Positions 38,001 through 43,187 of a stretch of DNA of 64,000 bases are shown here, piece by piece (positions within the stretch are counted from its first letter, which is position 1; each line of letters starts with the position of its first letter). The stretch comes from Ricordea florida (Eukaryota > Cnidaria > Anthozoa > Corallimorpharia > Ricordeidae): NCBI GenBank assembly GCA_949710005.1, contig OX453273.1, positions 32,698,250 through 32,762,249 on the forward strand. The letters run 5' to 3'. Under the pieces are notes generated by a model. It was not told the origin of the DNA. It made no database searches and saw only the letters and a list, made by a program, of their open reading frames with translations. The translations under genes and the position numbers were made by a program.

Positions 38001-40778
38001 CTAGCCACGATGACCATGAAAACTCAAACGCATGGTTTTCTCAATTTCTATCCTCGCACGGTAGTTATGGGGCTCCGCTCTGCGGCTCTTCGAGCCGCTG
38101 TGGAGCTCCGCTATCATGTGATTGAAGAGTACATAATATTAAAATTCTTCAATACATGTCAACTCATTCATGTTAATCTGTGTCGTATTATTTTACTGTG
38201 TTCACCTATGTAAAAATTTGTTTATGTCACCAGAGATGCACAGAATCGTGTCAATGTCCATCACCTTGCACCAGTTATCATCGCTGTACGTATTCATATG
38301 TCACTGACATCTGGCTCTTAAGCTTCATCAGGAGCTGATTATTTGGCTTCATTTAAGTCATGTCACAGTCAGTTTTCTCCACACCTGCTAGTTTCTAGTT
38401 GTAAGACACACTTAAACATACTTCCTTTTCTTTTCTTCGTTTTGGTTTGTTTGTTTTTGTTGTTGTTCTTGTTTCCGACATACCATCCCTTGTTACAGTC
38501 ATGTTACAGTCAGTTTTCTCCACGTCTGCTAGTTCCAATCTGTAAGACGTTTTGAAAGTTACTTTGCTCTCTTCCTTTTCTTTTCTTCGGTTTGTTGTTG
38601 TTGTTGCTATTTTCTTGTTTTTGTTTGTTGTTATTGTTGTTGTTGTTGCTGTTTTCTTTCTTTTGTTTTGTTGCTGACATTTTTGTTCTTGTCTCCGACA
38701 TACTATCCTTTGTTACAACTTCATTACTCACTAAGTAGCAATTTTCAACCTCATTCAACGTTTCAAAGTCCCGATTTGGTGCCAAGTTATGGTAAGTGGT
38801 GTCAGTGTCAAATCAGGTTGCTGCATGTCACCATGAATCCCTACACCTTTGTGAGATATCCGTTTGTTAGACAACTTAAGCTCTCGGAAGGCCAAAAACT
38901 GAAACCAGCCAATCAGATTCCTTTATTTTTGGTCCCGCGAGAGAATATTTTTCAAGTATGTGCCAGGATGGCCCTTGCGTTTTGTCAAACGATATAAACT
39001 ATAACGTAATGCATTAAGCACATTTCCCTTTAGAGATCCGAGGTCTGTAAAGTTGTAACTTAATTGGTTTGTGCTCCCGCGTTTCAGGAAAGCAGTGCAG
39101 GTCGATGGTATGCCGTTAAGTCCAAGAAAAAGAGAAAACAAACTAGTTCTCACTCGCAAGAGGTTTGTTGAACATAGTCATTGTAGGGTTCGTTGACACG
39201 CTTTTTGTCTGTGTGTTGCTTGTATCATTGCCACTTCAGTTAATTGTGACAATGGTAGCACAAATTCATAAAACTGAGGTTCGTTCACCGCAAGAGCAAT
39301 TTGGAAGTTTCTATAAACAAAATTAACGCATACTGCTGTCAAAGACCTCTGTTTTAACCAGCGATGAGAGAGTAACTTGTTTGGTGGCAAGAAGGTGTAA
39401 GGTTTACGATTCAGATGGAGGAGTATTCAGTAAAACTGAGAATATTAACTGAGTGACACCTTGGGAATGTTTCTCAAAGAGGGAGCCCCATTTTTAGGTA
39501 GCAGTTTATCGAATGTTTGTACGTACATACATACGCACATATTTTATTGAAAGGTCAGTAAATGATGGCAGCAAAGACTGATGTGGACCTTGAAACTGAT
39601 TCAGACCTTAAAAATACACAAATATGCAAAAACATTATAAAACAATATCTGCAAGACTGAGCAAATTTTTATAAACAGTGAAATAATAGTAATCATTAGA
39701 TTGGTCATTACAATTTAAAAGTAGATGTAATCGTTCAAATTCTTATTTAAATTAACGCAAATTCTTTTCATAAAACTTATCTAATCAAGATTACATTTAT
39801 TCAAGGCTAACTTTAATTTATTTGCATCATCTATGCGCTCTTTGTTTCGTTATTTGGACTATTTAAAAGAATGAGTCCTCTAAATAACAAGGGTTGCCTC
39901 CCAAATTCCGTCTTCACCCTTCTCATTCTAAGCACCATTTTTCTTCTACTAGAGTTCATTACCTCAAAACGTTGCAATAGTCTGTGAGTAGAACTGCCCT
40001 TAACTACTTTGAACATTTCCATACTCAAGCGCTGTTAATACATAAATGCTATATTTTATAAGGCGTTGGTGTATAGTTCTTGACGTACAAACGAGCTCCG
40101 CGTTTGAAGGTTAACTTATAATGGTCTGGCTTAAACTTAAAAACCAGCAAAAGTGTAATTTCCGTTGTAAATATTCGATCATATAAAATAGCTTTCCGGG
40201 CCCGTAAAGTTCCCGTGTCTTTCGAGAATCGAACCCCAGGCCCGTAGTCAGTAAGAGCCAAACTGTGGCACTTGCCTCAGTTAAGACTTTAATAGGGAGT
40301 TCTTGTCCAATGTCTCGTAGGCTAAGTTTTGTGTTTAAATGTGGTCATATATAAACAAACACAATTAACACCAAATAAGATAATTAAACCGTGGACATTG
40401 TCTCAGTCAGCATTATTTTCCGGCCTCCGCCCCTGGGACGGTTTCTCGAAAGGTCCGATAACTTACCCCTCCCGTAAAGTCATTCTATGGTCCCAATGTT
40501 TCCAGCGGAAATTACAATTTTGTTGGTTCTGAAGATGAAGCAATGCAACTCTACTTTCTAGGTTAACTTGCATGTTGCGGCTGGTTTGTATGCTAAGAAC
40601 GATAAAAATATTCGGTAGACACCAAGCTAAAAGTTGAACTTCGGGCTACAGGATAGAAGAAATAAAAGGACAAAATCTCTTGATTATTCATATTCTAACA
40701 TTTTGATTTAATTTGTTTTTTTTTAGAAGCAAAAGTGTTGGTTTACCTCTTCCCAGCCCTATCAAAGGAAATCCTTAA
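2586..40778 (+). CDS. Large coiled-coil protein, 32 coding exons, about 1,079 residues
   Basis: Exons: 2586-2744, 6302-6718, 7906-7989, 9562-9659, 11279-11423, 12075-12179, 13089-13214, 14288-14455, 17107-17259, 17860-17942, 18493-18601, 19433-19500, 19607-19670, 20218-20255, 20546-20601, 20943-21024, 22224-22289, 22787-22934, 23282-23377, 23608-23688, 24331-24381, 25486-25527, 26842-26915, 27737-27830, 29050-29132, 29900-30044, 30718-30804, 31421-31463, 32048-32117, 33054-33131, 39088-39162, 40727-40778. Every junction has AG/GT borders, phases match throughout, and the total (3,240 bases) is divisible by three and ends in TAA. The product is nearly continuous heptad-type coiled coil rich in E, K, Q and L, between a low-complexity N-terminus and a basic, Ser/Pro-rich tail. 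Proteins like this are often centrosomal, ciliary or cytoskeletal, but I do not recognise the family and assign no function. Least certain: the donors of exons 4 and 18, the acceptor of exon 3, and whether exon 1 is first. Confidence 0.85.
2745..5540. other. Intron 1 of the coiled-coil gene, left part
   Basis: No exon is recognised. Around 3360-3690 there are repeated short motifs built on TTGTCAAGGAAA-like units. Between 4600 and 5480 lies a degraded element related to the hairpin MITE at 15392-15708: it shares TTTCAAGTGCAATTTGG at the left and TGCACTCAGTTTCAAGT, AATTGAAGTGCTCTCAACCA and TTTTTCATGTATGGTATTA at the right. Confidence 0.4.
5548..5866 (+). mobile_element. tRNA-derived SINE ending in an (ATT)n tail
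   Basis: The head is tRNA-like, with an A box (TGGCGCAGTGG, about 5554-5564) and a B box (GGTTTGATTCC, about 5597-5607) at normal spacing. A conserved-looking body follows (CTACTCTGCTCCGAGAGG, GGGTACTCCGGTTTTCC), and the element ends in ATT repeats at about 5825-5861. This layout is typical of animal tRNA SINEs transcribed by RNA polymerase III and mobilised by a LINE. The body resembles a SINE domain I associate with cnidarian genomes; the family is not confirmed. Confidence 0.8.
5880..6165 (+). mobile_element. MITE of the GGTCCGTA-hairpin family, copy 1
   Basis: The element starts TATCTCTCAGCTAGTACGCA, contains GGGCCGTACTTCACTGT, AGATATAATA and TTATGGCTCGCATTC, and ends CTTACAGTATGGACCG through ACGAGGTATT. 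The same order of blocks occurs at 7100-7368 and, reversed, at 31076-31349. It has no coding capacity. Confidence 0.65.
6780..7090 (+). repeat. Degraded MITE-like repeat related to 45645-45960
   Basis: The segment around 6797-6860 (GAGCGGGCAAGATGAGG, GTTCTGATTGGCTACCC, GACAAGATGGGCC) matches 45655-45715 in order and spacing. The rest up to 7090 holds a local inverted repeat around TTTATTGACC / GGTCAATAAA. This is intron 2 of the coiled-coil gene. Confidence 0.4.
7100..7368 (+). mobile_element. MITE of the GGTCCGTA-hairpin family, copy 2
   Basis: This copy has the same block order as copies 1 and 3: TATATCTCTTAGTTAGTATG at the left, GGGCCGTACTTCACAGTACG, GAGATATAATAAATATCTT, TACTGTAAGTTACGGA, then TCCGTAACTTACAGTG, GGACCTCGAACTCGGTTAG and AAGAGGTATT. 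The last blocks form an imperfect inverted pair around TTATGGCCCGCGCG, so a transcript would fold. Confidence 0.7.
7906..17259 (+). CDS. Coiled-coil gene, exons 3-9 (residues about 193-485)
   Basis: Seven exons of 84-168 bases encode continuous coiled coil, for example KLAAAESEMCILRGQLKG, LRREASTLKIAVDKEM and KQEIVQLKM. Most are phase 0. Exon 4 could use either a weak donor after 9659, which keeps the frame with exon 5, or a better-looking GTAACT donor after 9679, which would break the frame unless another small exon exists. I chose the in-frame one. The acceptor of exon 3 (AAACAAAG) has a poor pyrimidine tract. The introns contain a MULE-like element (10352-11069), a hairpin MITE (12845-12969) and a nested transposon (15052-16519). 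Confidence 0.78.
8330..8471. mobile_element. 142-bp MITE with TAA target duplication
   Basis: Terminal inverted repeats GGGAACGCGTCCAAATAT and ATATTTGGACGCATTCCC differ at one position. They are flanked by TAA at 8327-8329 and 8472-8474. A 3-bp TWA duplication is typical of the PIF/Harbinger superfamily. A block near 8345-8415 (GCCGTCTTGTGTTTGTTGT) recurs at 8757-8775. Confidence 0.7.
10352..11069. mobile_element. MULE-like non-autonomous transposon with 9-bp target duplication
   Basis: The ends are inverted repeats: GTAAGTGAAGAACAGCTCCC on the left and, on the other strand, ATAAGTGACGAACAGCTCCC on the right. The similarity continues through AGAATAACCTGTTGGCCGAC. The flanks carry CCTTATTAT at 10343-10351 and 11070-11078, a 9-bp duplication as produced by Mutator-like elements. 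Just inside each end are tandem degenerate copies of CTGTCGGTAA (about 10405-10470 and 10960-11040). The longest internal ORF (10486-10734) has no recognisable domain. Confidence 0.7.
12845..12969. mobile_element. 125-bp hairpin MITE
   Basis: The left arm (ATGGTCCCTCGGGAAAC through TCCTGATGTTTCCC) is the near reverse complement of the right arm (GGGAAACATCAGGA through TTGGGACCAT), with a loop of about 12 bases. It lies in intron 6 of the coiled-coil gene and has no ORF. Confidence 0.65.
14915..15051 (+). mobile_element. Left half of an older MITE split by a nested transposon
   Basis: The segment (GGGTGGGCCAGACTCC, AAATCCTCGAATTTGATTGGC, TTTTTATGATACGG) matches the left part of 42545-42870. 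The right part of the same repeat resumes at 16520 after the inserted element, so the older repeat was interrupted. Confidence 0.65.
15392..15708. repeat. Hairpin MITE inside the nested transposon
   Basis: Arms at about 15393-15448 (TAATCACATGATTTCGAG, TGCAATTTGGGATAAATC) and 15499-15556 are near reverse complements. They are followed by three tandem copies of a 20-base unit (TGCACTCAATTTCAACTTT) at 15575-15640 and a GCATGTATATTATTA end. Degraded relatives occur at 4600-5480 and 8155-8330. Confidence 0.6.
15752..15947. repeat. Long inverted repeat with decayed hammerhead-like loop (Penelope-like)
   Basis: Arms of about 70 bases (AATTGGGTAAATCAAACGAA ... AGGGAGGTGCTGACG and its complement) are nearly perfect. 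They enclose a loop with GACGTTTTGAGCGTTAGCCC on one side and ATGCTCGAAACATCAGC on the other. The GAAAC plus CUGANGA-like remnants resemble the type I hammerhead motifs known from Penelope-like elements, but each strand here lacks a core residue, so activity is unlikely. Confidence 0.5.
16520..16690 (+). mobile_element. Right half of the interrupted MITE
   Basis: The segment contains TCTGTCTGTATAGG, TTGTGCCCTTGGGCC, ACCTCGGGCACAGTTTTTTC and CCATACAGAC, matching 42705-42870. Together with 14915-15051 it rebuilds one copy of that family. Confidence 0.65.
17860..22289 (+). CDS. Coiled-coil gene, exons 10-17 (residues about 486-673), with microexon
   Basis: Eight small exons (38-109 bases) in mixed phases continue the coiled coil: LLRIDSLNTHCTQLQR, KLAALGETNRKLMKENEQ, QLKKENEDLKQQL, NRLEEQKKKLE and ELLETNEKLSLEMAKLKG. 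Exon 14 (20218-20255) is only 38 bases. It is required because exon 13 ends in phase 0 while exon 15 needs an incoming phase 2. A further 30-base open segment with good splice borders (20108-20137) would fit in phase and may be a cassette exon. Confidence 0.78.
18208..18387 (-). mobile_element. 180-bp MITE, TATAGAGC-end family, copy 1
   Basis: Ends are TATAGAGCCTTTTCACTCAC and a degraded complement (GTGCAAATCCTCTATT). Internal blocks CACGTGATCAGCGGCCATG, GGAACACCAACATGGC and GTGACGTCATGTG match, in opposite orientation, the copy at 45463-45643. It lies in intron 10 of the coiled-coil gene. Confidence 0.65.
19004..19325 (+). mobile_element. MITE, AGCTCGAGATTTCT family, copy 1
   Basis: The element shares AGATTATGAGCTCGAGATTT, ATAGAAATCGAGAGCGAAT, TTTAATTGTTTTAGTA and AGCCAATCAG with 33222-33545, in the same order. 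The first two blocks are an inverted pair. It is in intron 11 and has no coding capacity. Confidence 0.6.
20108..20137 (+). CDS. Candidate 30-base cassette microexon of the coiled-coil gene
   Basis: The segment lies between GTTTTAG and GTAACT and is open in the phase required between exons 13 and 14, adding ITPCEVYTVQ. The reading frame works with or without it. It is not coiled-coil in character, which weakens the call. Confidence 0.3.
21185..22215 (+). repeat. AT-rich minisatellite of about 1 kb
   Basis: Degenerate units of roughly 35-40 bases built on TTTTGAAATTAAAGC, TTTTTTATTTGTATG and TATAATT run through intron 16. At its left end, 21195-21250 (CATAGCTTTTAGCAATC) is the inverse of 21350-21408 (GATTGCTAAAAGCTATG), forming a long A/T hairpin. 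Confidence 0.75.
22787..27830 (+). CDS. Coiled-coil gene, exons 18-24 (residues about 674-869)
   Basis: Exon 18 (from 22787) is strongly heptad-like (MSQAELEAENIQLRNELSK) and has two in-phase candidate donors, after 22934 and after 22952. Exon 19 (23282-23377) breaks the coil with a Gly/Asn/Met-rich stretch. Exons 20-24 return to coiled coil (ELKNVKSELSKVWDMLEHK, EEQTQELEEEREQ, TLRDELTQRCDEITNLEAKL). Exon 22 is 42 bases and exon 21 is 51 bases. Confidence 0.76.
23716..24005. mobile_element. 290-bp hAT-like MITE with 5-bp target duplication
   Basis: Termini are CAGTGCTCGACCTTAACG and CGCTAAGGTCGAGCACTG (inverted, one mismatch), flanked by AGAAT at 23711-23715 and 24006-24010. The interior repeats ACTAGTCC-like words (CTAGTCCTGAG, CTAGTCCAGGACTAG) at both ends. 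It lies in intron 20 and has no ORF. Confidence 0.68.
24475..24600. repeat. Imperfect inverted repeat in intron 21
   Basis: TGTTGTAGTTCAATTTTATC near 24477 is mirrored by AAAAATTGAACTACAACA near 24574. It is probably a decayed MITE. Confidence 0.4.
26693..26732. repeat. (TTA)n microsatellite
   Basis: A short run of TTA/ATT triplets with two interruptions in intron 22. Confidence 0.8.
26998..27262 (+). repeat. 32-bp CCAAT minisatellite, about eight copies
   Basis: The unit is CCAATCACAACAGATGCGCA plus ATAATCTAACGAA or CAGTCTAACGAA. Copies begin near 27002, 27034, 27066 and so on, and several alternate between the ATAATC and CAGTCT variants, hinting at a 64-bp higher-order unit. There are no unique spacers. 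It lies in intron 23 of the coiled-coil gene. Confidence 0.8.
28735..28762. repeat. (TA)n left of the ribozyme-like hairpin
   Basis: A pure AT dinucleotide run. A second run lies at 28988-29034 on the other side of the inverted repeat, so the two flank it. Confidence 0.85.
28821..28990. repeat. Penelope-like inverted repeat (about 82-base arms)
   Basis: The left arm (28821-28902) and right arm (28907-28989) are almost perfect reverse complements around GGGG. Shared blocks are GTTGCGGGAGG, CACACAAACAAACTACG, ATCCCTACAAGCCTGTTTCG and TGGTTGCCCACTCATCA. The arms are flanked by (TA)n on both sides. No reverse transcriptase lies nearby. I interpret it as paired, inverted terminal modules of a Penelope-like retroelement or a non-autonomous relative. 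Confidence 0.6.
28866..28906 (-). ncRNA. Hammerhead ribozyme motif, type I, very short stem III
   Basis: On the minus strand the order is CUGAUGA (28903-28897), stem II GUGG/CCAC closed by a GCAA loop (28896-28885), GAAA (28884-28881), then CA-GGCU-UG, UA and GGG. The last A of GAAA can pair with U at 28872, giving a 3-bp stem III with a 4-base loop. The cleavage site would be the GUA at 28873-28871, before G28870. CCC (28906-28904) pairs with GGG (28870-28868) as stem I. All conserved core residues are present. The plus-strand arm has the same layout but GUGAUGA in place of CUGAUGA, which would inactivate it. Such minimal type I hammerheads are known from Penelope-like elements. Activity is not shown. 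Confidence 0.65.
28988..29034. repeat. (TA)n right of the ribozyme-like hairpin
   Basis: A pure AT dinucleotide run just upstream of the acceptor of exon 25. It produces the Ile-Tyr repeats seen in translated ORFs here. Confidence 0.85.
29050..40778 (+). CDS. Coiled-coil gene, exons 25-32 (residues about 870-1079, C-terminus)
   Basis: Exon 25 (29050-29132) carries a basic SKRRRSDGD stretch that could serve as a nuclear-localisation-type signal. It ends at a strong GTATGA donor; reading on would hit a stop. Exons 26-30 are coiled coil (QLNERVKELMAERDSALNDA, ELEREREKFEREKHLL, RLQKELSRLTEEKTALETK, FERDELRNQVEELCKM). Exon 31 (39088-39162) contains PLSPRKRENKLVLTRKR. Exon 32 (40727-40778) ends SVGLPLPSPIKGNP, then TAA at 40776. 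Intron 30 is 5.96 kb and holds the Tigger element. Confidence 0.8.
30064..30180 (+). repeat. Degenerate tandem repeat of about 25-33 bases
   Basis: Successive units of GGTTGGAACCGTTTTCTTGA type occur in intron 26, about 20 bases after the exon 26 donor. Translated on the minus strand it gives a Gln/Glu/Gly-rich repeat, which explains the long ORF at 30067-30540. Confidence 0.6.
31076..31349 (-). mobile_element. MITE of the GGTCCGTA-hairpin family, copy 3 (reversed)
   Basis: Read on the minus strand it has the same blocks as copies 1 and 2: TATCTCTCAGTTTGTACGCG, GCGGGCCGTACCTCACTG, AGATATAATAAATATCTT, CAGTCCGTAACTTACAGTAC, GGACCTCGAACTCGGTTAG and AAGAGGTAT. It is in intron 27. Confidence 0.7.
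32423..32545. mobile_element. Hairpin MITE with 29-base arms
   Basis: The left arm CTTCTCCAGGTACCGGCTCA (from 32423) and the right arm ending CCGGTACCTGGAGAAG (32545) are reverse complements with very few mismatches. The loop is about 65 bases. Intron 29. Confidence 0.6.
32610..32989. mobile_element. 380-bp MITE, TAGGGACCTTTAGC ends
   Basis: Termini are TAGGGACCTTTAGCAAGGAC and GTCCTTGCTAAAGGTCCCTA, perfect inverted repeats continuing into CGACG. A TA duplication is compatible (TA|GGGACC ... GGTCCC|TA). Internal blocks (GGTCATTTCACGTCGTTG) resemble 46345-46375. Intron 29, ending about 65 bp before exon 30. Confidence 0.72.
33222..33545 (+). mobile_element. MITE, AGCTCGAGATTTCT family, copy 2
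   Basis: Blocks AACAATTAGATTATGAGCTC, GAGATTTCTATCGCGCG, ATAGAAATCGAGAGCG and AATAATCTAATTGTTTTAG form an inverted pair around a GGCGCAGCCC loop. A second inverted block, CACTATCTATCAC / AGATAGTG, follows. It matches 19004-19325 and abuts the Tigger element. Confidence 0.65.
33953..35683 (-). CDS. Tigger-type DDE transposase, 576 residues, intact
   Basis: A single open frame encodes a Lys/Ser-rich leader, then a CENP-B-type helix-turn-helix region (LTLEEKYRIVKEIQNGKKQA, about 55-95) and a second DNA-binding helix region with ALAEWFKRVRAMNIPVSGPL and FKASVGFLDRFKERQGI (about 126-178). The DDE catalytic domain carries D218 in FNADETGLLW, D325 in LLFVDNCTAH and D356 in LQPADQGIIQ, a DD30D spacing normal for the Tigger/TIGD family. 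The Asp/Glu-rich tail and a basic C-terminus are usual too. It cuts and pastes the element at TA sites. No internal stop or frameshift is seen and the length fits the family. It is antisense to the host gene. Confidence 0.93.
   Translation of the reverse strand: MSNLKMSIVAETLDKITVSESSQSKSESASVKSKSAKPKKPNAKTSGQKRTRRVLTLEEKYRIVKEIQNGKKQADVAELFNPPLCQSTVATIVKNKKEIIHAYEEGLFTNKRKKMTQSYVADVDKALAEWFKRVRAMNIPVSGPLLAEKARYFAEQLGYKDFKASVGFLDRFKERQGITGQNICGEEKSVDADIVSTWEERLPDICRRYEPKDRFNADETGLLWKATPTQTLHFKGQKCSGGKNSKERVTVLVACNQDGTDKLPLLVIGKYAKPRCLKGSNMDLLPVIYRAQKNAWIDNAIFEEWVRKVDRKMRAANRRILLFVDNCTAHVSVPGLTNTRLIFFPPNCTSKLQPADQGIIQNLKVHYRQTMIRKILQCIDEDKPIRAVDLKDAIFMAAKAWDSVSPTTIKNCWRKAGFPELVVEPTHDPFESDEEIDEEGEGSGLWNRVVQQYPSLENVPFGQFASLDQDVVTENPTTEIDAEREALESVKPLEATASPQQEEDSDDDVSAIESMSVTPMQATEAVKVIRDFVITLEEPGERERNFLSSLSAMEDAFLRLQISTKRQTRLNEYFQQ
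35684..35916. promoter_or_regulatory. Internal divergent promoter region of the Tigger element
   Basis: The 233 bp between the transposase start (35683, minus) and the HIRAN-like gene start (35917, plus) must carry both leaders unless further exons exist. No specific motif is assigned. Confidence 0.35.
35917..36458 (+). CDS. HIRAN-domain-like second gene of the Tigger element, two exons, 135 residues
   Basis: Exon 1 (35917-36021) encodes MDLDSSTYLFKSCIRGYHEY through VLDCE and ends at GTAGGG. Exon 2 (36156-36458) encodes 100 residues to TGA. Joined, it reads CE-HEPDNPHDTHAVAIKR, then ILGHVPLTLSRIFHLFLNHGG, ISVTVTG and a GIGLEIPATYIF end. HIRAN domains share the E.DNPHD..AVAV core followed by VG..P and bind single-stranded or branched DNA 3' ends, as in HLTF. 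Whether this protein aids transposition, repairs excision sites or regulates the element is unknown. The 134-bp intron has good borders and conserved frame. It is transcribed away from the transposase and lies in sense orientation to the host gene. Confidence 0.75.
36930..37235. repeat. MITE-like repeat with TAATCATGTCA blocks
   Basis: Three copies of AATCATGTCA(A/T)G occur at about 37028-37110, with an inverted partner near CTTGACCTTGATTATTC (37175-37190) and a CTTGGGCTTCGGCTGATAAC loop-type block. It lies right of the Tigger element in intron 30. The family is unknown. Confidence 0.4.
37677..37781 (+). repeat. Tandem duplication of a 52-base unit
   Basis: CTCAGCTTTATGCTTATGTC through ACTTGTAGGAAGAA occurs twice in a row with one base change. 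Intron 30. Confidence 0.85.
38355..38720 (+). repeat. Tandem repeat of about 150-190 bases with pyrimidine/GTT-rich tracts
   Basis: CAGTCAGTTTTCTCCAC, TGCTAGTT, TTCCTTTTCTTTTCTTCG and CGACATAC(C/T)ATCC recur in order at 38367-38490, 38508-38620 and partly 38690-38715, separated by (GTT)n tracts. Intron 30. Confidence 0.6.
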
Positions 40779-40998
40779 AAACGTAAGTGCAGACAATCTG
40801 GTGTTCACAGAAACTCGTAAGACTTGAAGCGTGAAACTGCCTTTGAATGTCTTTAACCACAGTTTGTCCACGCTCAATTTACCTGGGCCATGTTTGGAAA
40901 ACTAAGAAAAACCAAGTGAACCAATCAAATTGGCTTCAGTAGCATGACCTACTTGCCCGGAAATACCCTTGTCTGCTCAACACACACGTCATTTTTCC

Positions 40999-41004
40999 AA
41001 TAAA
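40999..41004 (+). terminator. Candidate polyadenylation signal of the coiled-coil gene
   Basis: AATAAA lies 221 bases after the stop codon at 40776-40778. It is the first exact hexamer I found downstream. Confidence 0.4.
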
Positions 41005-41310
41005 CTATTCCAACAAACGTAAAAACTGGTACAAGCAATTTTCAGACTATATGGTATTTGGGAAATATTGAATCTGGACAAGCTGTGAATGCGCGTTACA
41101 CGTTTCAAGGCTTACGGGTTTCTGGTGTTCAACACACGATGTAATTACCATTCAGTGTTTTCGACTCTATTCGGATGTGTTGAACATGATGTCTTCTTCG
41201 TATTATTCCCTAGTGATGAAGATGTCACAATAGCCCTCCTCACTCAAATCGCTGCTTATAATTTACAAGACGCATCTTAGTAAGACGGTCGAAAAAGTCA
41301 TTTCTAATTA

Positions 41311-41497
41311 GGGACGGACCATTAGAAAAGTGATGGGGGGGGGGGAATTTTCAGCTTGCACGAATTTTTTTTTTTCGCTCACTGCTTGAACCCCTCTGCA
41401 TGAATTTTTTTTCTTGGCATTTTCCCTTGCATTAATTCTTTTTGTTTTGTTTTTTCCCCACCCCCCTCCCCCCATCACTTTTCTAATGGTCCGTCCC
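41311..41497. mobile_element. 187-bp MITE with TTA duplication and G/C-run subtermini
   Basis: Ends GGGACGGACCATTAGAAAAG and CTTTTCTAATGGTCCGTCCC are perfect inverted repeats extending through TGATGGGGGG / CCCCCCATCA. They are flanked by TTA at 41308-41310 and 41498-41500, consistent with the PIF/Harbinger superfamily. Confidence 0.78.
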
Positions 41498-42544
41498 TTA
41501 AACGCTTTGGTTTGTTTTCCAGCCACCTGCGTAGGATGGAGACGCAACTTTCTTTCGTTACCCTTCTGTGATCACAGTGTGGAAACAAACTGTTATTGGT
41601 GATCAGTTATCAGCCTCCTTTGCAGGCGTTCTCTGGCTTGTCAAGCAACGATCTCTTCCGCCATTGAGAAGCGATGCGTGACGAGCTAGACAACAGCTTC
41701 GAAGGAGAAAGATCCGTTTCCAGATCAGAGTGGGATGACGTACATAAGGGACGGGACTGGTTACGGTGGATATGGATGACAGGACAACATGCCGAGCCAT
41801 TTTCTGTCTCCTTCGACTTTATTGCACGGAATAGACATATTGTGTGATTTATTCATTAATAATCTCAATACGAAAAGTCGGCAACTCAATCAAATATTTT
41901 TGTAAAGCCTACGAACTTCGTGATATTTAAGTATCTTATTTATGGAATGTAAGCACGAGATTATAAGTATTTGACTAGTAAATACTAGAAAATTTGTATG
42001 AAAAATATCATAATTCTTTGTTAAAAATCATTAGCTCTTTTGTCAAGTCTCTTACATTTGGTACCAACTTTGAAACTAGTTTATTGTCGCGGAATTGAAG
42101 CTACGCGGGAATTCGCTATATCGAGATTACGCAAGAAAATGAGTCGAGTTCTTTTGTTAGTGAGATGCACTCTGGGACTGTTTCAGTGGATGACACCGCT
42201 TGTCTTGAACCGTTTCCGATAAATTTTGGCTCGGATCACAAAAATGGAGAAATTTAACTTGTTGCGTATTAATATGTACAACAAACTGGAAAACTCCCCT
42301 CACACAGAAATAAACGTGCCCCGAAAGAGCTCCAAAAGAAAAAACTTTGGCCAATCAGGGTAAAGTTCATTTGGTAGTGGCCCCGAGTCACAACAGGTAA
42401 AGGAAAATCTGGGGATGCAAAAACGGTATTTAACTTTTTTTTTAACTAGTAGTTATGGTACAAAAATAAAATGGGCCCACAAACAAATACAATAAAAAAA
42501 AACAAGCGAATATGACCTTTTGTAACACACGTTATATTTTCTTA

Positions 42545-42870
42545 AGCATCTCAGCGGGCCGGAATCCCAAATCCTCGAATCTGATTGGCTAATCACGCGC
42601 TCGTAACCGGCCAGCTTTTTACGATACGGACCACGGTCCGGATTTTTATCCGTGCTATTCGCGGCAAATTGAAATTGTTGCGAAAAAAAGCAAACAAACA
42701 GAAAAAATAAATAAGTTATTTACCGGTCTAGGTCGGTCCGTATAGGAAAAACTGTGCCCTTGGTCTTGAGTAAGGCCCTCGGCCTTCGGCCTTGGGCCGT
42801 ACTCAAGACCTCGGGCAAAGTTTTTTCCCATACGGACCTCCCACCCGGTAAATAACATATATGTATTCAC
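42545..42870. mobile_element. MITE with CGGTCCGGAT and GGTCCGTATAGG blocks
   Basis: The left part (GCGGGCCGGAATCCC, CCTCGAATCTGATTGGC, ACGATACGGACCACGG) and right part (GTCCGTATAGGAAAAACTG, CTTGAGTAAGGCCCTCGG, its inverse, and TTTTTTCCCATACGGAC) match the split copy at 14915-15051 plus 16520-16690. The right part is itself a hairpin around GGCCTTCGGCC. Confidence 0.65.
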
Positions 42871-43187
42871 TGTATTTGCTTCACTTGCAATTATAGTACA
42901 AAATACAAAGTTTGTACCACACGCAAGGGCAAAGTAAACCTCATTTTTGTTGCATTTTTGCTGTGCTTGTAAATCCAAAGTAAAGGCAGCAAATATATCG
43001 GTTTGCTTCATTTTCGTCACATTTGGCACGAACTGTAAAAGTCAGTCAAATGCGATATTTAACATCTTTGTTTCCTGCTCAAATATTTGCTACACTTTTA
43101 CTATAATTGTAAATTAGTCTTTCCGTGCAATGGACTAGTACGTCGGTGAGGTAGGGGCGTTCTCAAATTTTTCTTGAGCAGAGTAAT

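Larger units (their letters stand above)
40779..43187. other. Intergenic region between two convergent gene ends
   Basis: This is the 3' side of both the coiled-coil gene (plus) and the synaptotagmin-like gene (minus). AATAAA at 40999-41004 is a candidate polyadenylation signal for the coiled-coil gene. The rest holds MITEs at 41311-41497 and 42545-42870; no other gene is supported. Confidence 0.5.

Noticed and set aside
37820..38213. ORFs at 37820-38017 and 37995-38213
   Set aside because: No domains, no splice context; intronic sequence between repeats.
41089..41280. 63-residue plus-strand ORF downstream of the coiled-coil gene
   Set aside because: No recognisable features and it falls after the candidate polyadenylation signal.
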